Shown here piece by piece: positions 18,185 through 28,200 of a stretch of 64,000 nt of DNA (position 1 is the stretch's first letter; every line of letters starts with the position of its first letter). The translations under genes and the position numbers were made by a program. The notes beneath the pieces are model-generated. The model ran no database searches and was not told the origin of the DNA. It worked only from the letters and a program-made list of their open reading frames with translations. Where the stretch lies: assembly GCA_044507625.1 (NCBI GenBank), contig JBIQJE010000012.1:1-64000 (forward strand), given 5' to 3'. Source of the DNA: Hyphomicrobium_A sp044507625. GTDB taxonomy: Bacteria; Pseudomonadota; Alphaproteobacteria; Rhizobiales; Hyphomicrobiaceae.

Positions 18185-19660
18185 ATGGCGATACGCAGGT
18201 TCCCGGGCAAAGCTGTCGGCCGCAGGACGGCAGGCGGCAGGCTGCTGCGCGCGCTGTTGCTGTGCGGACTGATGAGCGCCGGCGGCGCCTTTGCGACGGC
18301 TTCGCACAGCGCGGACCTGCCCAATACGAAGATCGAAAGCGCAACCGTGCGCGACGTATTCGAAGCAGAGCAGACGAACCAATACGTGCTCGACATCGAG
18401 GCAGCCCTTGCGCGCGCCCAGGCCGCCCACGGTGCGATCCCGCAATCCGCCGCCGACGAGATCACCCGCAAGGCCGACGTGCGCTTTGCGCCGCCCGATG
18501 AGATCAGACACGAGCGCAAGATCGTGCAGCATCGCATGGTGGCCCTGCTCAACGTCTGGCGCGCCGCGCTCAGTGAGGACGCGCGCCAGTACGTCCACTA
18601 CGGCGCCACCACCGTCGACATTTACGACACAGCACTCACGCTGCAGCTGCGCCGCGCAACCGTGATACTCATCGGCTATCTGCGCCAGATCGAGAGCAGC
18701 CTCATCGCACGCGCACGCGCCGACCGGGATACGGTGATGGCCGGACGCACGCTTGGCCAGCATGCATTGCCGATCACGTTCGGCAAGAAGGTCAGCACCT
18801 GGATCGGTGAGAACCGCCGCAACATCGAGCGGCTGAAGTCGGTCCTCAAGGAGCTCGACCAGTCGGCGATCCTCAAGGGCGCGGTAGGCACCTACGCCGG
18901 GCTCGGCGAACATGCCCTGGAGATCGAGCACACATTCGCCAAGGAGCTGGGGCTACAGGCGCCCTACCCCGACGACTGGCACGGCACGCGCGGCGTCTAC
19001 GCGAACTACGCGCTCTCCCTGGCGCTCGTCAGCAAGCTGTTCGCGCACATCGGCCAGGAGCTGTTCCTTCTGCAATCGACCGATATCGGCGAAACGGACG
19101 AGCCGCGGGATGCAGCCTCCGTCAGCAGCTCGTCGATGGCGCAGAAGGTAAACCCCAACAAGTCCGAGGTTCTCATCCAGAACGGACGCATCATCCCACG
19201 GCTGGCGGAGGTCGTGCTCGACGACGTCGTGAACTTCTTCGAGCGCGACAACACCTCGGGCCCGAACGCCACCCTGGAGGAGATCTCGGTCCGCTCCGAG
19301 CGAAACCTCGTCGTGGCCCGAGAGCTGCTGGAGGAGCTGGAGGTCAACCGCGCAGCGATGCGCGCAAACCTCGACCGCACCCACGGCTTCATCATGGCTC
19401 AGCGCGTCGCATTTGCCCTCTCCGCCGCGCTCGGCAAGGCAGAGGCGGACAAGCTCGTGCACGGCATCATCCACGGCGCCCTGCAGAAGAACATGCCTTT
19501 CCGCCCGGCGCTGCTGGCCAATCCGCAAGTCGCCAAGCTGCTGTCCCCCGGGAAGATCGATACGCTCCTCGAGCCGGAGGGATACCTCGGCCGCGCAGGC
19601 GATGAGGTGGATGCCGTCATCGCCCACGCCGAAGCTCTGCGGCGCATCGATCCCCGCTGA
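18185..19660 (+). CDS. Exported lyase of the fumarase/adenylosuccinate lyase superfamily
   Basis: The product (491 aa) carries the three conserved regions of this superfamily: HYGATTVDIYDTA (C1), AGRTLGQHALPITFG with catalytic-type His193 (C2) and the SSSSMAQKVNPNKSE loop around Ser314-Lys321 (C3). Members cleave C-N or C-O bonds by beta-elimination and usually release fumarate. They are normally cytoplasmic, but this one begins with an Arg-rich stretch, a hydrophobic core (LLRALLLCGLMSAGGAFA) and an AxA-like cleavage site (SHSA), so export is predicted. The double Arg before the core could mean Tat. C2 is closest to 3-carboxymuconate cycloisomerase and PurB-like enzymes; the substrate is unknown. 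It follows the hydrolase gene by 59 bases. I prefer the ATG at 18185 (AGGA site) over a GTG at 18122. Confidence 0.82.
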   Translation: MAIRRFPGKAVGRRTAGGRLLRALLLCGLMSAGGAFATASHSADLPNTKIESATVRDVFEAEQTNQYVLDIEAALARAQAAHGAIPQSAADEITRKADVRFAPPDEIRHERKIVQHRMVALLNVWRAALSEDARQYVHYGATTVDIYDTALTLQLRRATVILIGYLRQIESSLIARARADRDTVMAGRTLGQHALPITFGKKVSTWIGENRRNIERLKSVLKELDQSAILKGAVGTYAGLGEHALEIEHTFAKELGLQAPYPDDWHGTRGVYANYALSLALVSKLFAHIGQELFLLQSTDIGETDEPRDAASVSSSSMAQKVNPNKSEVLIQNGRIIPRLAEVVLDDVVNFFERDNTSGPNATLEEISVRSERNLVVARELLEELEVNRAAMRANLDRTHGFIMAQRVAFALSAALGKAEADKLVHGIIHGALQKNMPFRPALLANPQVAKLLSPGKIDTLLEPEGYLGRAGDEVDAVIAHAEALRRIDPR

Positions 19661-19982
19661 TCTTCGCGGTCTGCAACAGTCTTAATGCGAGCCGCCCCGA
19701 GCCTGCGATTTGCCCGCCGGATGAATGCTGGATGAATGTCAGTTCAATGCCATCTTAGGCACACGGAAGAAGTGCAACAAAGCTTGATCGCGCACCGCGC
19801 GCCGACGCTAACCCGCGATACAGCAAGGGCAATTCCCTCGCCCCGGCCCACCGTTGCCCACCTATCGTGCGCACACGGTCGCAATTGCGCGCAATTTCAC
19901 CGAATTTCTAGACAACCCGGCAACGCCCCGCTCCGAGAATGCGCCCCGCATGGCCCAGCTACGGGCCGGAGTAGGGAAGTTC
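19661..19982. other. Intergenic region upstream of the diguanylate cyclase
   Basis: About 320 bases with no supported gene. An open frame in phase with the downstream gene begins at 19854, but its sequence is poorly conserved in character and the better start is at 19983. No clear terminator hairpin with T run was seen after the lyase gene. Confidence 0.45.
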
Positions 19983-21224
19983 ATGATCCTCGACCTGGCA
20001 ACCATTTCCGTCACCTCGTGCGCCGCAACGATGGTCATCGGACTGGTTTTGTGTTTCGGCTGGTTGCAGGAACGATCGAGCCCGATGATCGGCTGGTGGG
20101 GCGTATCCCAGCTCGTCATGGCAGCAGGCATCGCCTTCGCCGCGACCGCTTCCTATTCCAACAGCGGCGCGCTCGCGGCCTTCGGCCAGGCGCTTATGGT
20201 TATTTCCTCCACCATCATATGGATGGCAGCGCGTGAGTTCGCAGGCCGTCCGCTCAATCCTCTTTGGCTCGGGATCTGGCCATGCGGCTTCATCATTGCA
20301 GCCGCCGCGATCCTGAAGTCGTTCGACCAGCGGCTCATCACCGTATGCACGATCATGGCGCTGCTCTACGTCTTCACGGCGATCGAGTTTGCCCGTCAGA
20401 AGTCCGAACGGCTCGCCGGCCGCTGGCCCGCCGTGCTGCTGCTCCTCGTCATGGCGGCGGGATATATCTTCTGGATGCCGCTGGCGCTCCAGATGCCTAT
20501 TCTCGAAGTCAGTCGCGCCGACGCCAGCCGCTGGCTGCCCACCGCCATTCTCATCGCCACGCTGGGACGCATCGCCCTCGCGTTCGTGGTGCTCGCAATG
20601 GTCAAGGAACGCCAGGAAATGCGCCAGCGCCGGTTCGCGTTGACCGATGCGCTCACCGGCTTGCCGAACCGCCGCGCGCTGTTCGAGGCCGCCGATGCGC
20701 TGCTCTTCGGCGCCGGACGCCACTCGCGTCTTTCCGTGATGGTGCTCGACCTCGACCACTTCAAGAAAATTAACGACACCTACGGTCATCGCCTTGGCGA
20801 CCGCGTGCTGCAGCGCTTCTCGCACACGCTTGCCGCGCAGGCGGGCGAGGGCAGCATCGTTGCCCGTCTTGGCGGGGAGGAGTTCGCGGCAATCCTTCCC
20901 GGCGCGGCCCTCGAAACAGCGCACACAAAAGCGGAGCGCGTGCGCAGCGCATTTGCCGACGTCGCTGCGGTGATCGATGGGCTGCCGATCGGCGGCACCG
21001 TGAGCATCGGCATTGCGGCGCATGAAGGGCCCAATTGTGACATCAGCGCCCTTTTCCACCGCGCAGACGGCGCCCTCTATGTTGCGAAACAATCCGGACG
21101 CAATAGAGTGGCGGCCGCCGAAGGTGGCGGTGAAGAGGATCTCGACGCCAACTGGCTCGAAGAACGTGGACATTACCTGCCCAAGGTGCATGCAACGCGT
21201 CGCTATCGCGACAGCGCGGCCTGA
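19983..21224 (+). CDS. Membrane-bound diguanylate cyclase (GGDEF)
   Basis: The product (413 aa) has about six membrane segments in the first 210 residues followed by a GGDEF domain with the active-site motif GGEEF at residues 297-301, so it should make c-di-GMP from two GTP. Other family motifs are present: LTDALTGLPNRRALFE, LDLDHFKKINDTYGH and TVSIGIAA. The RxxD inhibitory site that normally lies five residues before GGEEF is absent (the segment reads AGEGSIVARLGGEEF), so product inhibition there is unlikely. I chose the ATG at 19983 because an AGGGA ribosome site precedes it; the frame is open back to 19854. Confidence 0.88.
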   Translation: MILDLATISVTSCAATMVIGLVLCFGWLQERSSPMIGWWGVSQLVMAAGIAFAATASYSNSGALAAFGQALMVISSTIIWMAAREFAGRPLNPLWLGIWPCGFIIAAAAILKSFDQRLITVCTIMALLYVFTAIEFARQKSERLAGRWPAVLLLLVMAAGYIFWMPLALQMPILEVSRADASRWLPTAILIATLGRIALAFVVLAMVKERQEMRQRRFALTDALTGLPNRRALFEAADALLFGAGRHSRLSVMVLDLDHFKKINDTYGHRLGDRVLQRFSHTLAAQAGEGSIVARLGGEEFAAILPGAALETAHTKAERVRSAFADVAAVIDGLPIGGTVSIGIAAHEGPNCDISALFHRADGALYVAKQSGRNRVAAAEGGGEEDLDANWLEERGHYLPKVHATRRYRDSAA

Positions 21225-21362
21225 CGCAGCGGCGCCGGAAAGACGCAGGGCCATCCCTGCGTCTTGCGGTTAAGGTCCGGTCCACACGCGCGGGGAAACC
21301 CGCAGCGACCCACCGCCGTTGGCGGGCACCAGCCTATGAGCAGCCTACGAGGGGAACGCAAC

Positions 21363-21707
21363 ATGGATGCTGCGACGCTCTATACCGTCTTATCGGTGAT
21401 GTCCGGCCCTAACCGGATGATCACGCAGAAATTTCCCACCATGGCCATGTGCAATCAGGTGGCCGGCGATTTGCGCAAGCGCACGTCGTTGCGCACGACC
21501 CACTACTGCGTGAAGCGCAAGCCTGATCGCAACGAAAGCCAGGCCGCCGAGCAGATGCGCCGTCGCGCAGCCGCAGCCGCCGCTGCAAAGCAGAAGCGCG
21601 CCATGGCGCAGAACCAGGCCAAATCACAGCAGCAGGCACAGGCGCAGGCGCCCATGGGCTTGCCGCGTGAGTTCTATTCCGGTACCTCGCCCACGCACAG
21701 CGAGTGA
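21363..21707 (+). CDS. Hypothetical protein, Ala/Gln-rich C-terminus
   Basis: The product (114 aa) is not recognised. The first half (LYTVLSVMSGPNRMITQKFPTMAMC) is compact and contains two Cys, at MCNQ and HYCVKR. The second half is a charged, Ala/Gln/Lys-rich helix-prone region. There is no signal peptide. The start at 21363 has a strong GAGGGGAA site 8 bases upstream; an ATG at 21336 would add nine residues. It lies between a diguanylate cyclase and a purine permease with separate spacing to both, so it may be a single gene. Confidence 0.6.
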   Translation: MDAATLYTVLSVMSGPNRMITQKFPTMAMCNQVAGDLRKRTSLRTTHYCVKRKPDRNESQAAEQMRRRAAAAAAAKQKRAMAQNQAKSQQQAQAQAPMGLPREFYSGTSPTHSE

Positions 21708-21769
21708 TCGCGCATCGCCCTCCGCGCATCGCCACAGCACATCTGAAGTGCGCGGAATGTGCATAAGCT

Positions 21770-21798
21770 CTTTCCGCCCCGCCGCCTCGCCGCTACAA
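21770..21798 (+). promoter_or_regulatory. Possible housekeeping promoter for the NCS2 permease
   Basis: CTTTCC (21770-21775), 17 bases, then CTACAA (21793-21798) is a fair match to the alphaproteobacterial housekeeping pattern CTTGAC-N17-CTATAT. It lies 29 bases before the ATG at 21828. A similar CTATAAAAGTGCG element occurs at 14570, just before the porin gene, but without a good -35. Confidence 0.35.
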
Positions 21799-21827
21799 AA
21801 GTGCGCCGAAGCACGCGAGGGGGGCTA

Positions 21828-23105
21828 ATGTTCAGGCTTGCCGAGAACAGCACGAACATCCGCACCGAACTCCTTGCCGGCCTCACCACCTACCTGACGA
21901 TGGTCTACATCGCCTTCGTCAATCCGGTGGTGCTCGCCGATACCGGCATGGACAAAGGCGCGGTGTTCGTTGCGACCTGCCTTGCCGCCGCCTTCGGCTC
22001 GGCAATGATGGGCCTGTACGCCAACTTCCCCGTCGCCGTCGCCCCCGGCATGGGCCTCAACGCGTACTTCACCTACACGCTCGTACAGGGAATGGGAATC
22101 CCATGGCAGGCGGCACTTGCCGCTGTGTTGGCTTCCGGCGTCCTCTTCCTCATCGTCAGCGCAACGCCGCTGCGCCGCTGGATCATCAACAGCCTTTCAC
22201 CCTCGCTCAAAGTCGCGATCACGGTCGGCATCGGCTTCTTTCTCGTTGTCATCGGCCTCAAGGGTGCGGGCCTCATCGCGCCCGATCAGGCAACGCTGCT
22301 GAAGCTCGGAGATCTCAAAACGCCTGCCGTTGCGATCGCGGCAGCCGCGTTTGTGCTCACCGCCGCGCTCGATGCGCGCAAGGTGCACGCGGCCATTCTC
22401 ATCGGCATCATGGCCGCCTATGTCGCCGGGCTGACGCTCGGCCTTGCGGAGTTCACCGGCATTGCAGCGGCGCCCCCATCGCTGGCCCCGGTATTCATGC
22501 AGATGGATCTTGGGGCGCTCTTCGATGCCGGCATGGGCATCGTGGTGCTGACGCTCTTTTTCGTCGTGCTCTTCGACAATACCGGGACGCTGATCGGCCT
22601 TGCACGCACCGCCGGCATGACGCGCCCCGACGGAACGGTGCCCGGTCTGCAGCGCGCGCTCATCGCCGATTCGACGTCGGTCATGGCGGGCGCCGCGCTC
22701 GGCACTTCGACGACAACGAGCTACATCGAAAGCGTGGCCGGCGTGAATGCCGGCGGGCGCACGGGGCTCACCGCCGTCACCGTCGCGGTGCTGTTCCTCG
22801 CGACATTGTTTCTGGCGCCCCTTGCCGGATCGATTCCGGCCTTCGCCACCGCTCCGGCACTCGTGTTCGTGGGGTGTCTGATGATTTCGGCCATCCGCGA
22901 CATCGATTTCGAGGATTCCACCGAGTACATCCCCGCCGCCATCACGATCATCGCCATGCCGCTGACGTTCTCGATCGCCGATGGCATAGCCTTCGGCTTC
23001 ATCACCTACGCGGGCATGAAGCTGCTCACGGGGCGCTGGTCACAGCTGCCGATCGCGGTGAACGTATTGGCGTTGCTGTTCGTGCTGCGCTTCGCGCTGC
23101 TCTAG
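21828..23105 (+). CDS. NCS2-family purine (hypoxanthine/guanine/adenine) permease
   Basis: The product (425 aa) is an AzgA/PbuG-type member of the NCS2 nucleobase transporters. It has many membrane helices and the family motifs near the N-terminus: LAGLTTYLTMVYIAFVNP, then the helix-3 region FPVAVAPGMGLNAYF, and further on LFFVVLFDNTGTLIGLA and GTSTTTSYIESVAGV. These are the regions that bind the base in this family. It should import purine bases with protons. The ATG at 21828 follows GAGGGGGG; the frame is open from 21759. The gene is alone on its strand between unrelated neighbours. No purine riboswitch was found upstream. Confidence 0.9.
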   Translation: MFRLAENSTNIRTELLAGLTTYLTMVYIAFVNPVVLADTGMDKGAVFVATCLAAAFGSAMMGLYANFPVAVAPGMGLNAYFTYTLVQGMGIPWQAALAAVLASGVLFLIVSATPLRRWIINSLSPSLKVAITVGIGFFLVVIGLKGAGLIAPDQATLLKLGDLKTPAVAIAAAAFVLTAALDARKVHAAILIGIMAAYVAGLTLGLAEFTGIAAAPPSLAPVFMQMDLGALFDAGMGIVVLTLFFVVLFDNTGTLIGLARTAGMTRPDGTVPGLQRALIADSTSVMAGAALGTSTTTSYIESVAGVNAGGRTGLTAVTVAVLFLATLFLAPLAGSIPAFATAPALVFVGCLMISAIRDIDFEDSTEYIPAAITIIAMPLTFSIADGIAFGFITYAGMKLLTGRWSQLPIAVNVLALLFVLRFALL

Positions 23106-23157
23106 GCGGCGCGGAACGCCGAGACCGGCGCGCAGCCCAAATTGATAATCGGGGGCG

Positions 23158-23547
23158 CTAATAATCGGCGGGGCCACGGCGTGGCGGCGGCTGCATCCTC
23201 GGCGGCGGGCTTTCATAGCCGACGGCCGCATCCTGGCGCGGCACGCGCCGCTCTCCCGTTCGCCGACCTTCCGCCGCTCCCGGATTGAGAATGCGCAGCG
23301 GCGCGGCCTGCTGGGCCGATCCCACCGTCTGCATCGCGTCCGGCGAGGCCGGATTTCCGCGCTCTTCTTTCGGCGTCCGCAGTCCCAAGCCGAGGGCACC
23401 GACGGCAATCGCGACCGAGGCGAGCCCGACAGCCCAGCGGACGATGCGCGCGCGCGCCCGGGTAACGGGATGCCAATTGACGTCGGACCCCCTGCGCACG
23501 CCTGCTCCTCTCAAGGCCGGCAGCGACTGGATCGCCTCCCGGCCCAA
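23158..23547 (-). CDS. Small membrane-anchored hypothetical protein
   Basis: The product (129 aa) is not recognised. One membrane segment (about residues 37-57, IVRWAVGLASVAIAVGALGLGL) follows a basic N-terminus, and the remainder is rich in Pro, Arg and Gly, ending in proline-rich repeats. This suggests an inner-membrane protein with a disordered periplasmic tail. It is convergent with the purine permease and divergent from the mdtABC-like operon. Because GC-rich DNA makes such frames easily, the call is moderate. Confidence 0.5.
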   Translation of the reverse strand: MGREAIQSLPALRGAGVRRGSDVNWHPVTRARARIVRWAVGLASVAIAVGALGLGLRTPKEERGNPASPDAMQTVGSAQQAAPLRILNPGAAEGRRTGERRVPRQDAAVGYESPPPRMQPPPRRGPADY

Positions 23548-23905
23548 ACAAATGTAAACGACCCGACGGTAGAGCGGCCTGCGCCGGCAAAAGGCTCAGC
23601 GCACCGTAGGTAACATGAAATGATGGCCGGTGCCGCTCAGTACGCCCAATCGTAGCGACGGGCAACCTGCGGAGTGTCAGCGCCCGTCACGCCACCCGAG
23701 CCCTGCGGCCACCGCGCAGTGGCCGAACCCACCGATGCCCGATTTCCCCAGGGTGCGGCGAATATGCCTCTGCTACAAAAGGGTTGTACGCGCCGGGCCG
23801 GACAGCGACGGTTTTAGCCCTGTTGTCCGTTTTTACCCTCGGGCGCCGCAGTGTTGCCGTTTTGCGGCTCCTCGTCTGGGGCCAGCCTCTGGGACAGGGA
23901 CGCAA
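23548..23905. other. Control region upstream of the mdtABC-like operon
   Basis: About 360 bases that should carry the operon promoter. The frame of the adaptor gene is open through most of it, but this part does not look like coding sequence and a stronger start exists at 23906. A GCCGCA/TGCGGC hairpin with a 12-base loop lies at about 23847-23870. No regulator gene is adjacent. Confidence 0.4.
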
Positions 23906-25237
23906 GTGAAAAAATTCTTCAAATCGATGTTCGCGATCCTCGTTATCGCCGGCATAACCGCGGCGGCCCTTTACTACACCAAAGGCGGTGATCAGGCGCA
24001 GCGCGCGCGCCGCTGGGCGCGGCCCGAAGGCGCCGTGCCGGTCGTCGCCTCCGAGGCCAAGCTCGCGAACGTGCCCGTATGGCTCGAAGGCGTCGGCTCT
24101 GCGAAGGCCCGCAACCTCGTGACGGTGCGCCCGCAGGTCGACGGCAAGTTCCTGTCCATCCATTTCAAGGAAGGCCAGGACGTCAAGGAGGGCGACCTCC
24201 TCGCCAAGATCGACCCCGTCACCTACAAGGCGCAGCTCGATCAGGCGATCGCCAAGAAAGCGCTGGACGAGAGCCAGCTCGCCAACGCCCGCCGCGACCT
24301 CGAGCGCTACAATCAGCTTTCCTCGAACGTCATCGCCGCCAAGACGGTCGATACCCAGCGCGCGCTCGTGGCCCAGCTCGAAGCGCAGATCAAGCAGGAC
24401 GACGCCGCCATCGAGAACGCACGCGCGATCCTGAACTACGCCACCGTCGTGGCTCCCATCTCCGGCCGCACCGGCATGCGCCTGATCGACGTTGGCAACC
24501 TCGTGCGCGCCTCCGATGCCGGCATCGTCGTCATCACCGAGGTCCAGCCGATCTCGGTCGTATTCACATTGCCTCAGCAGGAGCTGCCGGCCATCAACCG
24601 CGCGATCGCCAAGCGCGCGCTGAAGGTGGAGGCCCTCGAAACCGACAGCAAGAATGTACTCGATACCGGCGAGTTGCAGGTGATCGACAACCAGGTCGAT
24701 CAGCAGACGGGTACGATCCGCCTCAAGGCGGATTTCCCGAACAAGGACCTTCAGCTCTGGCCCGGCCAGTTCGTCAACGTGCGCCTGCTCCTCGATACGC
24801 TGGAGCAGGTCGTCGTGGTGCCGACGTCCGCCGTGCAGCGCGGCCCCGAGGGAGCGTTCGTCTATGTGATCGACGCGGAGAACAAGGCGCGCGTTCGCAA
24901 GGTGGCCATCTCGCAGCAGGATGAGCGTCTCGCCGTCGTCACGGCGGGCGTCCTGGCCGCCGATCGCGTGGTCACCACCGGCTTTGCCCGCCTCAAGGAA
25001 GGCGCCGAGGTCAGCGTCGGCGAGCCTCCCAACACCGTCCCTGCCGATAACCCGGCCCCGCAGGCATCGGCGAGCGATACCGTACCGCCCAGCGACACCT
25101 CTTCCATCAAGACCCTCGCTCCGCCGCCCGCCGTGAGCCCTGCGAATGCACGCGAGCACAACGGCAAGGGCCGCCGCGGTGAAGGCCGCCGCCGGAAGGA
25201 AGCGGGCTCCTCCGGCGCGCCGGGTATGACGCGATGA
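23906..25237 (+). CDS. mdtA: RND efflux periplasmic adaptor (MdtA-like)
   Basis: The product (443 aa) is a membrane-fusion protein that links an RND pump to an outer-membrane channel. It has an N-terminal anchor (FKSMFAILVIAGITAAALYY), the lipoyl/beta-barrel halves around VTVRPQVDGKFLSIHFKEGQDVKEGD, an alpha-hairpin, then APISGRTGMRLIDVGNLV and WPGQFVNVRL. The C-terminal 70 residues are Pro/Ala/Arg-rich and disordered. The start is a GTG at 23906 with a CAGGGA site; the upstream open frame is not protein-like. Its stop overlaps the next gene by ATGA, so the operon is coupled. Confidence 0.88.
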   Translation: MKKFFKSMFAILVIAGITAAALYYTKGGDQAQRARRWARPEGAVPVVASEAKLANVPVWLEGVGSAKARNLVTVRPQVDGKFLSIHFKEGQDVKEGDLLAKIDPVTYKAQLDQAIAKKALDESQLANARRDLERYNQLSSNVIAAKTVDTQRALVAQLEAQIKQDDAAIENARAILNYATVVAPISGRTGMRLIDVGNLVRASDAGIVVITEVQPISVVFTLPQQELPAINRAIAKRALKVEALETDSKNVLDTGELQVIDNQVDQQTGTIRLKADFPNKDLQLWPGQFVNVRLLLDTLEQVVVVPTSAVQRGPEGAFVYVIDAENKARVRKVAISQQDERLAVVTAGVLAADRVVTTGFARLKEGAEVSVGEPPNTVPADNPAPQASASDTVPPSDTSSIKTLAPPPAVSPANAREHNGKGRRGEGRRRKEAGSSGAPGMTR

Positions 25238-28200
25238 ACGTCTCGGCCCCATTCATCCTGCGGCCGATCGCGACCTCGCTCCTCGCATTCGCAACGGTTC
25301 TCGGCGGCGCCCTCGGATATTTCTGGCTTCCGGTTTCCTCGCTGCCGCAGGTCGACTTCCCGACCATTCAGGTATCGACGCAGCTTCCCGGCGCCAATCC
25401 GCAGACGATGTCGACGCTCGTCACCGCGTCCCTCGAACGCGAGTTCGGCAAGATCCCCGACCTCGAAACGATGAACTCGATGAGTTCGTTCGGGTTGAGC
25501 CAGATCACGCTGCAATTCAATCTCGACCGCGACATCGATGCCGCCGCGCAGGACGTGCAGTCGGCGATCAATGCCGCCGGCTCGACGCTGCCGCGCAACC
25601 TGCCCTATCCGCCGACCTACTCGAAGGTCAATCCGGCGGACGCGGCCGTCGTCACCCTTGCGCTCACGTCCGACATCGTCTCGATGCGCGAGCTGAGCGA
25701 CCTCGCCGACACCATGATCGCGCAGCGCCTCTCCACCGTGAGTGGCGTCGGCCACGTTTCGGTCGAAGGCGGCATCCGTCCCGCGGTGCGCATCCAGGCG
25801 GATGTCTCCCGCCTCGCCGCCTACGGCCTCAGCATTTCCGACGTGAACAGCGCCGTCACCTCGGCCAACGTATCGGGCCCCAAGGGCTCACTCGATGGTA
25901 CGCACCAGAGCTATTCCATCGCCGCCAACGACCAGCTCGCCTCCGCCGAGGCCTACCGCGAGGTCGTGATCGCCTACCGCAACGGCGCGCCAGTGCGCCT
26001 CAAGGACGTGGCGGACGTCACCGAAGGGTTGGAGAACGCCCGTGTCGGCGGCTGGTACCAGGGCATTCCCGCGGTCATCATCGATGTGCAGCGCCAGCCC
26101 GGCGCCAATGTCATCGAAACGGTTGAGCGGCTGAAGGCCGAGCTGCCCCGCATCGAGCGCGCGTTGCCGAAGAGCGTGAAGCTGACGCTCGTCCACGACC
26201 GCACCGAAACCATCCGCGCCTCCGTGCATGACGTGCAGTTCACGCTGGTTCTCAGCGTCGCGCTCATCGTCATGGTGGTGCTGGTGTTCCTGCGTTCTGG
26301 ACGCGCAACGGTGATCGCCGGCGTTGCCCTGCCCGTCTCCCTCATCACCACGTTCGCGGTGATGTATTTCTGCGGCTTTTCCCTCGACAACCTGTCCCTC
26401 ATGGCGCTGACGATCGGCACCGGCTTCGTCGTCGACGATGCGATCGTGATGATCGAGAATATCGTGCGCCATCTGGAGAAGGGACAGAAGCCGCTGCGCG
26501 CCGCACTCGACGGCGCCCGGGAGATCGGCTTCACGGTCATCTCGCTGACCGTGTCGCTCATCGCGGTTTTCATTCCGCTTCTCTTCATGACCGGCCTAGT
26601 CGGGCGCATGTTCCGCGAGTTCGCGCTCACCCTCACGATCGCGGTCACCGTCTCGGCGATCGTCTCCCTCACGCTGACGCCCATGATGGCGGCGAAGCTG
26701 TTGAAGCAGCACCCCGAGGACCGCGGCAATTTCATCGGCCGCGCCTTCAACTGGATGCTCGATGCGGTCGTTGAAGGCTACCGCCGCAGCCTCGAGCTGG
26801 TGCTCCGCCATCAGACGCTGACCCTGCTGGCGACGGTCGCAACCGTGATCATCACGGTCTGGATGTATATCGCCATTCCCAAGGGCTTCCTGCCGCCGCA
26901 GGACACCGGCCTCATCACCGCGGTGCTCGAAGCCGAGCCGCAGGTCTCGTTCAACGAGCTGAGCCGCCTACAGGGCGAGGTCGCCGCAGCGGTGCGCAAG
27001 GATCCGGCAGTGGCAGGCGTCGTCGGCGTTGCCGGCGTCGGCCAGCTCAACCCGACGCCGAACATCGCGCATCTCAAGATCACCCTGAAGCCGCGGGCGG
27101 AACGCGGCATTCTCGTCCCGGGTGTCGTCGAACGCCTGCAGAAGGCCATCTCCACCATTCCCGGCGTCACCGTCTATTTCCAGCCGGTGCAGGACGTCCA
27201 GATCGCGACGCGTGCCAGCCGCGCGCAATATCAATACACACTCGTCAGCACGAGCGCCGCCGAGGTTGCCGAGTGGACCCAGAAGCTCGGCGCCGAGCTC
27301 GCGCGCTCCCCCGCGCTGAGCGACGTCAATCTCGAAACCATGAGCACGGGCCTCCGCACGCGTGTCGACGTCGACCGCGAGGTTGCGGGCCGGCTGGGCG
27401 TAACGGTGCAGGCGGTGGCGAACGCGCTCAACGATGCGTTCGGCCAGCGGCAGGTTTCCACCATCTATGCACAGGCGAACCAGTACCGCGTCGTACTGGA
27501 GGCGATGCCGCAATACCGGAGCGATCCTTCGCGCCTCAACCGGATGTATGTTCCCTCTTCCAACGGCGCACAGGTGCCGCTCACGGCCATCGCGAAGATC
27601 ACGCACACGACGGCGCCGCTCGCCGTGAGCCACCAGGACCAGTTCCCCGCCGAAACGATAAGCTTCAACCTCGTCGAAGGTGCAGCACTGAGCGACGCGG
27701 TGGAGATCATCTCGGCAGCCGAGGCCACGATCGGCATGCCGAGCTCCGTCACCGGCAGCTTCTTCGGCGACGCCAGCGAGTTCGCATCGTCGTTGGCGAG
27801 TCAGCCGTGGCTGATCCTCGCCGCTGTCGTCACCATCTACATCGTGCTGGGCGTGCTCTATGAGAGCCTCGTCCATCCCTTCACGATTCTTACGACCCTT
27901 CCCTCCGCCGGCATCGGGGCTCTGCTCGCGCTGATGTTGACGGGCCTCGATCTGTCGCTCGTCGCGCTGATCGGCATCGTGCTGCTGATGGGCATCGTGA
28001 AGAAAAACGCGATCATGATGATCGACTTCGCGCTCGACGCCGAACGCGAACGCGGTCTCAATCCGCGCGATTCCATCGTCGAGGCTGCGCTGCTGCGTTT
28101 CCGTCCCATCATGATGACGACGCTCGCCGCGCTCTTCGGCGCGCTGCCGCTCGCCATCGAGAACGGCGTCGGCTCGGAGCTGCGCAACCCGCTCGGCATC

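Noticed and set aside
21708..21827. Purine riboswitch before the NCS2 permease
   Set aside because: The short leader has no conserved junction bases or paired stems of that class.
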